Assembly: GCF_017810075.1 (NCBI RefSeq)
Contig: NZ_JADNYK010000009.1
Location: 62,001 to 126,000, forward strand
DNA: 64,000 nucleotides
Direction of reading: 5' to 3'
From: Pseudozobellia sp. WGM2
GTDB lineage: Bacteria; Bacteroidota; Bacteroidia; Flavobacteriales; Flavobacteriaceae
Each line of letters opens with the position of its first letter. Position 1 is the stretch's first letter. The translations under genes and the position numbers were made by a program. The notes under the pieces were generated by a model. The model had not been told where the DNA came from, made no database searches, and saw nothing but the letters and a program-made list of their open reading frames with translations. Positions 32,831 to 41,189 of this stretch are shown here, in pieces.

Positions 32831-34450
32831 CTATTCTAACGCTACCGTAATCGGCCAGCCCTCAAATTGTTGGGCGTTGGCTTGAGTTACATCGGCATCA
32901 CGGGCCCAACATTCAAAAGTGGCAGTTTCATCCTGCTTGTTCAATCGGGTAAGTCCGTAACCGCCCCCGGCCGATTGGCTTTCAGGGTTGACGTAGGCCA
33001 TCATACTTATCTTGTTGCCAAAACCGTCGAGATAATCGCCTGTCCACGGTAGGCTGGTATCGGTATTGGGGTTGGGGCCGGCCTTTTCATCTTCGGGCCA
33101 CCACCAGCGGCTGTAATAATCGTTCACGATGGCGGGCACCACAAAAGACCAGGGGCCATCGCCAAATTCGTTAATGCCCTGTTTAATTACGGTCGCCAAA
33201 TGCTGGTCGCCGGCAATGTGTATGGCCTTGGCATCTTTGATCAACTGTAGCGCCTTGTTTCGGCCCGTTTGCGGCCAACCGTTACTATCGAGGTCGGCAT
33301 GCAGCCTATTTTCCTTGTTTCCGTGAATATGGGCACCCCCACAAAAGCCGGTCTGTGATAGCACCACTTTCAGGTGGTCGGGGTTTTGCTGCCCCCAATC
33401 TTCCAAAAATTGCAACTGACGGTCGCCCAAAAGGGTGAGCCCCGGTAGATCGATACTCGCCGGGTCGTACTCGGGGTTGCGAATATGGTCGGGTCGCGGC
33501 CCTTGCTGCGGTATTTTTCCGTTCGGCCCAGATTTGAACTTGCGGTCTTCCAGAATGGCAAAATCGACACCGCCCCAGCTGAGGTTGGTATAATAGACAC
33601 CAATACCCTGTTCGATAGGAGTAGGATCGTAGGGGTCGGGCAAATGGGCCGTTTGGCAGCGCTCTACCATTTTCACGTATTCGTGGTGGTAGGTGTAGCC
33701 GCCGTCATTGGAACCTTTTACGACGGACTTTTTACCATTTTCGCCCCAAAGGTTGCCCTGGCCGATATCGTGGTCATCGGGTATGCTAATGGCAGGCCGG
33801 TTTCTAAAGGTTTCCCGAAACTGCAGCCCGAATTTGAGCCATGCGGCCGTATGCTCGGTATGGTCGTACGATTGGTCGCCCGCAAAAAAGATAAGGTCGG
33901 GGTCTTGGTGGTTGATGTTGCGCACATAGTTTTCGCGCATGCCCCGGTCTTGGTTGCTGTTGCAGCTCAGGGCGGCAATGGAAACCTCATTTTTGTTCAC
34001 GGGATTTTTACGAATGAGGCCCTCGTACATCGCTTTTTCGCCATGGCGGATGCGGTAGGGCACATTGGCGGTATCGTCCCAATTCTCAACTCGAAAAAGG
34101 GCCGACCAGCCCAGGTCGTTTACCTCTGCGGACTGTATTTCTTTCCATTCCCCTTCTTGTTGTACTTCGAGACGTACCTTTCTGGTCTCCTCCGGATATA
34201 GGGGGTAGAGCTGGGCACTCATTTTTAGCACGCCCCCGGAAACGGTATAGATGCCAAAGGCTACCACTTGATCACGTTCTACATTTAAATCGATTATGGG
34301 GTTCTCGGCGCGGTTCCACCAATCGTTGATGCTGAGGGTGTCTACATTATCAAAAGGAGCGGTTACGGGCGGTGTGCGCTCGGCGGTTTTCTTTTCGGCG
34401 CAACCCAAAATAAAAAGGGCGATGAGGGGTAAGAGGTAGTAATTCTTCAT
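32831..34450 (-). CDS. PhoD-like metallophosphatase lipoprotein
   Basis: 539 residues from the ATG at 34448-34450. Lipobox FILGC, then an N-terminal Fn3-like beta domain (to about 150) and a calcineurin-like PhoD phosphatase domain: AALSCNSNQD, DLIFFAGDQSYDHTEH (metal Asp), ISIPDDHDIGQGN (Asp-His), VVLSQTGFCGG and HIAGDQHLATV (metal His). PhoD-type enzymes hydrolyse phosphodiesters or phosphomonoesters at the cell surface. GC content is visibly higher than in the island that ends just before it. No neighbours of related function. Confidence 0.9.
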   Translation of the reverse strand: MKNYYLLPLIALFILGCAEKKTAERTPPVTAPFDNVDTLSINDWWNRAENPIIDLNVERDQVVAFGIYTVSGGVLKMSAQLYPLYPEETRKVRLEVQQEGEWKEIQSAEVNDLGWSALFRVENWDDTANVPYRIRHGEKAMYEGLIRKNPVNKNEVSIAALSCNSNQDRGMRENYVRNINHQDPDLIFFAGDQSYDHTEHTAAWLKFGLQFRETFRNRPAISIPDDHDIGQGNLWGENGKKSVVKGSNDGGYTYHHEYVKMVERCQTAHLPDPYDPTPIEQGIGVYYTNLSWGGVDFAILEDRKFKSGPNGKIPQQGPRPDHIRNPEYDPASIDLPGLTLLGDRQLQFLEDWGQQNPDHLKVVLSQTGFCGGAHIHGNKENRLHADLDSNGWPQTGRNKALQLIKDAKAIHIAGDQHLATVIKQGINEFGDGPWSFVVPAIVNDYYSRWWWPEDEKAGPNPNTDTSLPWTGDYLDGFGNKISMMAYVNPESQSAGGGYGLTRLNKQDETATFECWARDADVTQANAQQFEGWPITVALE

Positions 34451-34484
34451 GTGGGTTCGGGTTTGCATTTATGTTGGTATACGT

Positions 34485-34604
34485 GTCAGGTCGAGCGCAG
34501 TCGAGAACTCGGTGTTTTGGTTTTCAATCTTGGTCAGGTCGAGCGCAGTCGAGACCTCATTAGTTTTTTTTAATTTTTGTCAGGTCGAGCGTAGTCGAGA
34601 CCTC
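34485..34604. repeat. Three palindromic direct repeats (GTCAGGTCGAGCGCAGTCGA type)
   Basis: A 26-bp unit occurs at 34485-34510, 34533-34558 and 34579-34604, separated by 48 and 46 bp. The unit core TCGAGCGCAGTCGA is nearly palindromic. It fills the gap between the phosphatase start and the beta-lactamase stop, and resembles REP-type intergenic repeats that are frequent in flavobacterial genomes. Confidence 0.85.
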
Positions 34605-34611
34605 AATTTCA

Positions 34612-35349
34612 TTAGGGTTCTTTAAAAAGTTGAGCGGTATAGTCGAGCAATTCCGTTCCGCCATGTGAGCCATGGCCGGGGATCACAATTTTTAGTTCAG
34701 GAAAGGCATTTTTCACGCGCAGGGCGGTGGTGCTCCATTCGCTAACATTGGCATCGCCCAAGTAGCCTTCGCTGGCATTCATTTCCTTTACCAAACAGCC
34801 ACCAAAAAGCAGCTGGTCTTCGGGTACGTAGCTCACTATATTGTCTCGGGTATGGCCTTCACCTATAAATCGGTGGATGATCTTACCATTGCCCACCGGC
34901 ATTTCCAAGGTTTCGGTAAAGCCGTTTTGCGGTATGTGGTTGCCTTCTTTTTCGGCCAGCTCTAGCGTCAGTTCATTGCCGTAGGAGGGAATCCCTTTTT
35001 GGTGAAAGGCTTCCAGCCCGCCCACACAGTCGTCATGAAAATGGTTGGCGACCACGGCGGTAATGGTTGTTTGCCGTGTTTCTGTAATCCAACGGATCAA
35101 TTCTTCGCTTACCTCGGCATCCACGGGCGTATCGACCACTACGGCCTCGTTTCCGTTCATATACACGAGTCCGTTACAGGCCACTTTTCCAAAGGAATCC
35201 GTTTGCAAATAAGAAACATGAATAAAGCTATTTTCGGTAAGGGGTATGATCTTTAAATTCTCGGAAGTGTAAGTAACTTTGGGTTTTTGAGACTTACAAC
35301 AAACCAGTAACAGGGCCAAGAAAAGAACGAAAGGCAGTTTTTGGGTCAT
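34612..35349 (-). CDS. Subclass B1 metallo-beta-lactamase (lipoprotein)
   Basis: 245 residues from the ATG at 35347-35349, chosen because it starts a lipoprotein signal (FVLFLALLLVCC). All B1 zinc ligands are present: NHFHDDCVGG (His-x-His-x-Asp), GEGHTRDN (His), LFGGCLVKEM (Cys) and IPGHGSHGG (His). The Lys in CLVKE, used to bind the beta-lactam carboxylate, is kept. The product should hydrolyse penicillins, cephalosporins and carbapenems in the periplasm. It is chromosomal, divergent from a conserved gene, with no mobile flank, so an intrinsic enzyme of an environmental species rather than an acquired one. Confidence 0.93.
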   Translation of the reverse strand: MTQKLPFVLFLALLLVCCKSQKPKVTYTSENLKIIPLTENSFIHVSYLQTDSFGKVACNGLVYMNGNEAVVVDTPVDAEVSEELIRWITETRQTTITAVVANHFHDDCVGGLEAFHQKGIPSYGNELTLELAEKEGNHIPQNGFTETLEMPVGNGKIIHRFIGEGHTRDNIVSYVPEDQLLFGGCLVKEMNASEGYLGDANVSEWSTTALRVKNAFPELKIVIPGHGSHGGTELLDYTAQLFKEP

Positions 35350-35397
35350 GGGTCGGTTTACGATTACACCATAAATATAGCATATTACCTTACAATT

Positions 35398-35778
35398 ATG
35401 GAGAACGAGAGAATTCGAAAATTGATTTTTGTGTACCACGCAGATGCCGACCTAAAAAGTAAGGTAATCGACGGGGCGCATAAAATTTTGAGTCCGTCGA
35501 CCTATGCGTGTAACCTTTGCGCTATTACCTACGGGGCATTTACCGAAAATCGCACGTGGAAAAAGTTTCGCGAAACCAGCGCCATTGAAATGGAGTTTTT
35601 GCACAAAGACGAGTTCAAGAAAAACTACGCTTCGAAATTCTCGCACAAATTCAGTTATCCCGTGGTATTGGCAGCTACCGATAACACGCTTGAACTTTTT
35701 GTGGGTACGCAGGCCTTGAACGAATTGGAGAATGCAAAGGAACTGATCGCACTTATCGAACGCCAACTGCGGGCTTAG
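35398..35778 (+). CDS. Conserved small protein of unknown function
   Basis: 126 residues from the ATG at 35398-35400 (a farther upstream start would overlap the beta-lactamase promoter). Contains [20 protein letters not shown] and [14 protein letters not shown] with a CxxC, then EFLHKDEF and [20 protein letters not shown]. Seen in other Flavobacteriaceae as an uncharacterised protein. The stop overlaps the convergent engB stop by four bases. Divergent from the beta-lactamase with only 48 bp between starts. Confidence 0.85.
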   Translation: MENERIRKLIFVYHADADLKSKVIDGAHKILSPSTYACNLCAITYGAFTENRTWKKFRETSAIEMEFLHKDEFKKNYASKFSHKFSYPVVLAATDNTLELFVGTQALNELENAKELIALIERQLRA

Positions 35779-36392
35779 TTTTGAAGCGCCTTAAAGAATT
35801 CGATGTTGATACCTTCGATATAGGCCAGCAGTTCGTCGCGACCGAGATTTTTAGAAGATGAGGTGATAAAATAGGCAGGGGCCTCTTCCCACACCCCTTT
35901 TTCCAATTCTTTGAGATAGGTGGTCACGTTTCTTTCGATGGCCTGTGGTTTTAGTTTATCGGCCTTGGTAAAGATGATGCAGAAGGGCACGCTGTTTTCA
36001 CCGAGCCACTCCATAAATTCCATATCGATTTTTTGGGGCTCGTGCCGAATGTCGACCAAGACGAAGGCACAGACCAGTTGTTCTCGCTTGGCGAAGTAAT
36101 CGGTAATGTATTTCTGAAAGGTTTTTTTGCTCTTTTTAGAGACACGGGCATAGCCATAGCCCGGTAAATCGACCAAAAACCAATTTTCATTGATTTTAAA
36201 ATGGTTGATCAGTTGGGTCTTTCCCGGCCGCCCGGAAGTCTTCGCCAAACTTTTACGCTCGGTCAGCATGTTTATAAGCGACGATTTGCCCACATTGGAT
36301 CGGCCGATAAAGGCGTATTCGGGCAAGACTTCGTTCGGGCACTTGGCCACGTCGGTATTACTGATGATAAAATTAGCCGATTTAATATGCAC
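35775..36392 (-). CDS. engB: GTPase EngB (YihA/YsxC), ribosome assembly
   Basis: 205 residues, normal length. G1 [12 protein letters not shown] at about residues 31-42, G2 near TSGRPGKT, G3 DLPGYG, G4 IIFTKADK and G5 ITSSSK. EngB binds late 50S assembly intermediates. N-terminal [18 protein letters not shown] is typical of the Bacteroidota branch. The gene is convergent with the small conserved gene and codirectional with the hydrolase 81 bp upstream. Confidence 0.97.
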   Translation of the reverse strand: MHIKSANFIISNTDVAKCPNEVLPEYAFIGRSNVGKSSLINMLTERKSLAKTSGRPGKTQLINHFKINENWFLVDLPGYGYARVSKKSKKTFQKYITDYFAKREQLVCAFVLVDIRHEPQKIDMEFMEWLGENSVPFCIIFTKADKLKPQAIERNVTTYLKELEKGVWEEAPAYFITSSSKNLGRDELLAYIEGINIEFFKALQN

Positions 36393-36473
36393 GGTAAAAA
36401 TTTAGGTTCTAGAACAAGCCTAAGTTAATATAAAAGTAAAAAAGAATGGCAGCGCTCAGCCCTGATCGACCAA

Positions 36474-37238
36474 TTAGAAACCTCGTTTCTCGAACCAGGC
36501 GGCCAATATGGTATTGAACTCTTCGGGGTGTTCCATCATCGGGGCGTGACCACATTTCTCGATCCAGAACAATTCAGAATCGGGCAAGAGCTCATGAAAC
36601 AGGTCGGCCACGTCGGGTGGGGTTACCTCGTCTTCCTTTCCCCAAATTATACAGGTCGGGGTTTCCATTGTCGGTAGGTCGTTCGCCATATTGTGTCGAA
36701 TGGCGCTCTTGGCAATGGCCAAGGTCTTGATTATTTTATTACGGTCGTTAACGGTGGCAAAAACTTCGTCAACGATATCTTTGGTAGCAACGGCGGGGTC
36801 GTAAAAAACGGCCTCGGCCTTCTTTTTGATAAATTCATAGTCGCCCCTTCTGGGGTAGCCATCGCCCATAGCACTCTCATAAAGCCCGGAACTTCCGGTA
36901 ATAACGAGTGCCTTTACCATTTCAGGGTACATTTTGGTATGTAAGAGTCCGATATGCCCACCTAGTGAATTGCCCAATAAAATCACGTTTTTTAGGCCCT
37001 TGAATTCAATGAAATCTTCAAGAAATTTAGCGAACTGCTTCACGTTGGTCTTCAACATGGGCATGTCGTAAATAGGTAGTTCGGGCACCAGAACTTTGTA
37101 TCCTTTTTTGGGGAAATAATCGGTGACACCGTGAAAGTTACTAAGCCCGCCCATAAGGCCGTGCAAAATAATGATGGGGGAGCCTTCCCCTATTTCCAAG
37201 TACCTGTATTTTCCCTCTTCTATAATATTGTTTTCCAT
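36474..37238 (-). CDS. Alpha/beta hydrolase (cytoplasmic)
   Basis: 254 residues, no signal peptide. Oxyanion region ILHGLMGGLSNFHG, nucleophile elbow GNSLGGH at about residue 90, acid in IIWGKEDEVTPP, catalytic His in EKCGHAPMMEHPEEF. Conserved next to engB and mraZ in many Bacteroidota, so part of the ancestral neighbourhood; substrate unknown. Divergent from mraZ, with 243 bp between. Confidence 0.92.
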   Translation of the reverse strand: MENNIIEEGKYRYLEIGEGSPIIILHGLMGGLSNFHGVTDYFPKKGYKVLVPELPIYDMPMLKTNVKQFAKFLEDFIEFKGLKNVILLGNSLGGHIGLLHTKMYPEMVKALVITGSSGLYESAMGDGYPRRGDYEFIKKKAEAVFYDPAVATKDIVDEVFATVNDRNKIIKTLAIAKSAIRHNMANDLPTMETPTCIIWGKEDEVTPPDVADLFHELLPDSELFWIEKCGHAPMMEHPEEFNTILAAWFEKRGF

Positions 37239-37407
37239 TCAGGGGTGCTTATCGTCGTGGCCAAATATAGGCATTTCATTATTACGGCAATATCATTTAA
37301 TGGGCTATAAAGTAATCAATTTTATCGCTATCCCACAATACAACCTCCGATAATACTTAAGCTCGGTGTACATAACATATGCACAAAAGCCACTATTTAT
37401 CAACAAA

Positions 37408-37432
37408 GTGGTAAATTGTGGTAAAATGTGGT
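37408..37432 (+). promoter_or_regulatory. MraZ box: three GTGGT repeats, 10-bp period
   Basis: GTGGT occurs at 37408-37412, 37418-37422 and 37428-37432, exactly one helical turn apart, 50-74 bp before the mraZ start. E. coli MraZ represses the dcw cluster by binding repeats of TGGGN spaced by 5 bp; the layout here is the same with GTGGT in place of TGGG. A -7 box TAATTTTG follows at 37444. Confidence 0.85.
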
Positions 37433-37443
37433 AATAAAATTTG

Positions 37444-37451
37444 TAATTTTG
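37444..37451 (+). promoter_or_regulatory. Candidate -7 box (TAATTTTG) of the dcw operon
   Basis: TAATTTTG fits TAnnTTTG and lies 30 bp before the mraZ GTG and 12 bp after the last MraZ repeat, so bound MraZ would cover the -33 region. Confidence 0.55.
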
Positions 37452-37481
37452 AGTTATAGTACTGAAAAACTAGCCATTTAA

Positions 37482-37955
37482 GTGATCAATTTCATTGGAA
37501 CATACGATTGTAAAGCTGATGCCAAAGGTAGGGTAATGGTTCCGGTTGCGCTAAAAAATCAGATGGCACCTGTGCTAAATAAAGGCTTTGTGATCAAAAG
37601 GTCGGTTTTTCAGCCCTGTTTGGAATTGTACCCGATGGAAGAGTGGAATTTGCTCATGCAGAAGATGAACAAGAAGAATCGGTTCAAGAAAAAGAACAAC
37701 GATTTTATTCGACGTTTTTCGGCAGGGGTAAAGATGGTAGAGGTCGATGCCACCGGACGGTTGTTGATACCTAAAAATCTTGTTGAGATTGCCAAGATCG
37801 ATAAAGAGGTAGTGCTGAGTTCCGCTATCAATATTATTGAGATTTGGGATAAGGACAGCTACGAGAAGGTTCTGGAAGAAACTGCGGAAGACTTTGCCGC
37901 ATTGGCCGAAGAAGTCATGGGTGATGACGGAGACGATGGAGAAGATGTATCATAG
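37482..37955 (+). CDS. mraZ: Transcriptional regulator / division protein MraZ
   Basis: 157 residues, starting with GTG. Two SpoVT/AbrB-like halves: GTYDCKADAKGRVMVPVALK and VKMVEVDATGRLLIPKNLV, each with the DxxGRxxxP motif of MraZ. The C-terminus is extended and acidic (LAEEVMGDDGDDGEDVS). MraZ binds the repeats in front of its own gene and controls the cluster. First gene of the dcw cluster; overlaps the next gene. Confidence 0.97.
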   Translation: MINFIGTYDCKADAKGRVMVPVALKNQMAPVLNKGFVIKRSVFQPCLELYPMEEWNLLMQKMNKKNRFKKKNNDFIRRFSAGVKMVEVDATGRLLIPKNLVEIAKIDKEVVLSSAINIIEIWDKDSYEKVLEETAEDFAALAEEVMGDDGDDGEDVS

Positions 37956-38844
37956 CCCGGTTTTGTTGCAAGAGTCCGTTGACGGGCTGGCCATAAAAGA
38001 AGATGGTGTGTATGTCGATGTTACTTTCGGTGGCGGTGGGCATTCAAAAGAGATATTGAAACGATTGGGAAGCGAAGGAAAATTGTTCGCTTTCGATCAA
38101 GACGAAGATGCGTTTGAAAACGCCCTTGACGATGATAGGTTTACGTTGATCGGAGAGAATTTCAGGTTCATCAAACAGTTTTTAAAGTTCTATGGCATTC
38201 GGAAAGTGGACGGAATTTTAGCCGATTTCGGGGTTTCATCACATCAGTTCGATAAGGCCGAACGTGGTTTTTCTACCCGTTTCGATGCCGACCTCGATAT
38301 GAGAATGAGCAAGCGCAATGTTTTGTCGGCCTATGATGTGGTCAACAAATACGATTACGACGAGTTGAGAAAAGTGCTTTTTCAGTACGGTGACCTTCGC
38401 AATGCCAATGCAATGGCAACGGTAATCATAGAGCAGCGAAGTAATGGCGCGATCAAGACCACGGCCCGTTTGAAAGAGGTGTTGCAGAAGTTCTTGCCCA
38501 AGGGCAGGGAGCATAAAATTTTGGCACAGATCTATCAGGCCATACGCATAGAGGTAAATCAAGAGATTGCCGTGATCGAGGAGTTTTTGCTGCAAACACC
38601 CGATTTGTTGGATGAAGGCGGAAGGTTGAGCCTTATCAGCTACCACTCTCTAGAAGACCGTTTGGTGAAACGCTTTATACGTGCAGGGCAATTCGAAGGG
38701 GAACCGGAAAAAGATTTCTACGGAAACATTTCGGTACCGTTCAAGAAAGTGGGCCCATTGATAGTTCCTTCACGGGAAGAGATAAAAAGAAACAATCGCG
38801 CTCGAAGTGCGAAGCTAAGAATTGCGAAACGCATACAGGATTAA
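37945..38844 (+). CDS. rsmH: 16S rRNA m4C1402 methyltransferase RsmH (MraW)
   Basis: 299 residues from the ATG at 37945, chosen because MYHSPVLLQESVDGL is the standard start and GGAGA lies five bases before it; Met at 37936 is possible. SAM motif DVTFGGGGHSKEIL, GILADFGVSSHQFD and the late SYHSLEDRLVKRFI are intact, as is FSTRFDADLDMRM. The start lies inside mraZ (11 bp overlap), giving translational coupling. Confidence 0.97.
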   Translation: MYHSPVLLQESVDGLAIKEDGVYVDVTFGGGGHSKEILKRLGSEGKLFAFDQDEDAFENALDDDRFTLIGENFRFIKQFLKFYGIRKVDGILADFGVSSHQFDKAERGFSTRFDADLDMRMSKRNVLSAYDVVNKYDYDELRKVLFQYGDLRNANAMATVIIEQRSNGAIKTTARLKEVLQKFLPKGREHKILAQIYQAIRIEVNQEIAVIEEFLLQTPDLLDEGGRLSLISYHSLEDRLVKRFIRAGQFEGEPEKDFYGNISVPFKKVGPLIVPSREEIKRNNRARSAKLRIAKRIQD

Positions 38845-38856
38845 ATAAGAGTAGAA

Positions 38857-39183
38857 GTGAAAAACGGATTATTGAACATACTAAAAGGAAAGTTTCTGGT
38901 GAGCGACGATGCGCCCAAGCATTGGCTGTTCATTCTCTTTATTTCTTTCTTGGCCACGGTAATGATCGGTAGTTCGCATAGCGCAGATAAAAAAGTACAC
39001 CAGATTGCCGCTTTGAACGAAGAGGTGAAAGAATTGCGCAGTGAGTTTGTTGATGTACGTTCCGATGTGCAAAAACTAAAGCTAGAATCTACGGTAATGC
39101 AGATTGTAGAGGAGAAAGGCTTGTTTCCGCCGGCGGTTCCTCCCAAACAGATAAAAGTAAAATCAGAAAATAAAGAAGAATAG
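38857..39183 (+). CDS. ftsL: FtsL-like divisome membrane protein
   Basis: 108 residues, GTG start. One membrane helix (WLFILFISFLATVMIGSS) and a following coiled coil (HQIAALNEEVKELRSEFVDV), the topology of FtsL, in the expected place between rsmH and ftsI. Sequence similarity to E. coli FtsL is not visible, as in all Bacteroidota, so the name is based on position and topology. Its stop overlaps the ftsI start by one base. Confidence 0.85.
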   Translation: MKNGLLNILKGKFLVSDDAPKHWLFILFISFLATVMIGSSHSADKKVHQIAALNEEVKELRSEFVDVRSDVQKLKLESTVMQIVEEKGLFPPAVPPKQIKVKSENKEE

Positions 39184-41189
39184 TGGCCGTAACCGAAAAG
39201 AACATATTGACCCGATTGTACTTCGTGGTGGCATGTCTATTCGTGTTCGCCGGGGCCATTCTATTCAAACTGGTCGACATTCAATTGGTGCAGGGCGAAA
39301 AGTACCAAGCGCTGGCCATGAAGCGTACCGAGAAGATGTTTACCATTGCGCCGAATCGGGGTAACCTGTATTCCGATGATGGTAGTTTGTTGGCTACTTC
39401 GGTTTCTCGCTATACCATTCGATTTGACGCCGTTGCGGTAAAAGATGTCGATTTCAAAGAGAATATAGTTCCGCTTTCAAATGCCCTGTCTAAAATGTTG
39501 GGCAAATCGTCTTCACATTATCAGCAGGTATTCAGAAAGGCCAGAGTGAACAAAAACAGGTATGCCTTGATTGCCAGAAATTTGGACTATTCCGATTACA
39601 TGGCGGTAAAAGAGTTTCCACTTTTTAATAAAGGTCCGTATAAGGGCGGCTTGATCATCGAGCAAAAAACCGTTCGTGAGCATCCTTTAGGTAAGATTGC
39701 GGAACGTAGCGTGGGTTATGAGCGTGTCGATGAGAACGGGTATTATACACGAGTGGGATTGGAAGGCGCTTTCGGTCAGTATTTAAGAGGGGTCGAAGGC
39801 AAAAGATTAAAGCAAAAGATAGCAAAAGGCCAATGGAAGCCTATCGGATGGGAGAACATTGTTGAGCCCAAAGACGGTTATGACGTTATTTCTACCATCG
39901 ATATCAATATACAGGATATTGCCCACCATGCTTTATTGGGGCAGTTGGAAAAATATAAAGCGGACCATGGCTGTGTCATTGTTATGGAAACCGAGACCGG
40001 CGAGGTAAAGGCGATTTCCAATTTGGGTCGTACCGAAGCCGGAAAATACTACGAGCGGTTGAATTACGCCATTGGTGAGTCTCACGAACCTGGGTCGACC
40101 TTTAAGTTGATGACCATGGTGGCCGCCTTAGAGGATCAAGTGAAAGATACCAGCGATATCATCGACACCGAAAAGGGAACATGGAAAATATACAACCACA
40201 CGGTTCGAGATTCGAAGCATGGCGGCTATGGTGAAATTTCTTTTGCCAAGGCTTTTGAGGTGTCTTCGAATACGGCTTTTGCCCAGGTAATCCATAATGG
40301 GTACAAGTCGAACCCTGATAAGTTCGTAAACCGTTTGATGGCGATGAACGTTCATCGTGAGCTTGACCTGCCCATCAGGGGCGAAGGTAAGCCCGTTCTT
40401 CGATCACCGGGCGATAAAGGTTGGTCGGGTCTTTCATTGGCGCAAATGGCCTATGGGTATGAAGTTTCTATGACGCCCCTGCAAACGCTGACATTTTACA
40501 ATGCCATTGCCAACGATGGTGAAATGGTAAAGCCAAGATTGATCAAAGAAGTAAAGGAGTGGAACCAGACCATCGAAAAATTCGATAAAGAGGTAATCGA
40601 TGCTTCTATCTGTTCAAAAGAAACGGCAGCAAAGGTTCAAGAGCTTTTGAAAAATGTAGTGGAGAAAGATTATGGTACCGGTCACGGACTTTATTCTCCT
40701 AATTTCTCAATGGCTGGGAAAACGGGTACGGCCCAAAAGAATTATGTTTCAAAAGATCCTGACAAGCTAAAATACATTTCTACGTTCGCTGGATATTTTC
40801 CTGCGGATAATCCGAAGTACTCCTGTATCGTGGTCATTCATGAGCCAGACAAGAGTGTGGGTTACTATGGTGCCGATGTTTCCGGTCCGGTATTTAAATC
40901 CATAGCACAAAAGGTATACGCCACTTCGCCATTGATCGACGAGGTCGAGATGGATAAGGTAGAGGATGAAGATTTGGAAAAGAACTATCAAGAATACTAC
41001 GCCGAAGCCCAAAAAAAATACAATAAAGTGCCTAACGTAAAAGGGATGAGCGGTATGGATGCCATTTCGATTTTAGAAAACCTCGGCATTGAAGTAGAGG
41101 TGAAAGGCAACGGAAAAGTAAAAACACAGTCAGTATCACAGGGTACCGACATCAGACAAACAAAGAAAATAACGCTAGAGCTATCTTGA
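39183..41189 (+). CDS. ftsI: Division transpeptidase FtsI (PBP3) with PASTA domain
   Basis: 668 residues, GTG start overlapping the ftsL stop. A membrane helix (LYFVVACLFVFAGAILF), PBP dimerisation domain (about 50-220) and transpeptidase domain with all motifs: EPGSTFKLM (SxxK Ser), SSNTAF (SxN) and AGKTGTAQ (KTG). The last 60 residues are one PASTA domain (VPNVKGMSGMDAISILENLG), which is normal for Bacteroidota FtsI but absent in E. coli. It crosslinks septal peptidoglycan. Stop overlaps the murE start. Confidence 0.97.
   Translation: MAVTEKNILTRLYFVVACLFVFAGAILFKLVDIQLVQGEKYQALAMKRTEKMFTIAPNRGNLYSDDGSLLATSVSRYTIRFDAVAVKDVDFKENIVPLSNALSKMLGKSSSHYQQVFRKARVNKNRYALIARNLDYSDYMAVKEFPLFNKGPYKGGLIIEQKTVREHPLGKIAERSVGYERVDENGYYTRVGLEGAFGQYLRGVEGKRLKQKIAKGQWKPIGWENIVEPKDGYDVISTIDINIQDIAHHALLGQLEKYKADHGCVIVMETETGEVKAISNLGRTEAGKYYERLNYAIGESHEPGSTFKLMTMVAALEDQVKDTSDIIDTEKGTWKIYNHTVRDSKHGGYGEISFAKAFEVSSNTAFAQVIHNGYKSNPDKFVNRLMAMNVHRELDLPIRGEGKPVLRSPGDKGWSGLSLAQMAYGYEVSMTPLQTLTFYNAIANDGEMVKPRLIKEVKEWNQTIEKFDKEVIDASICSKETAAKVQELLKNVVEKDYGTGHGLYSPNFSMAGKTGTAQKNYVSKDPDKLKYISTFAGYFPADNPKYSCIVVIHEPDKSVGYYGADVSGPVFKSIAQKVYATSPLIDEVEMDKVEDEDLEKNYQEYYAEAQKKYNKVPNVKGMSGMDAISILENLGIEVEVKGNGKVKTQSVSQGTDIRQTKKITLELS

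Noticed and set aside
33485-34201. 238-codon plus-strand frame inside the PhoD-like gene
   Set aside because: It is antisense to a clear phosphatase with intact motifs and arises from the GC-rich codon use of that gene.
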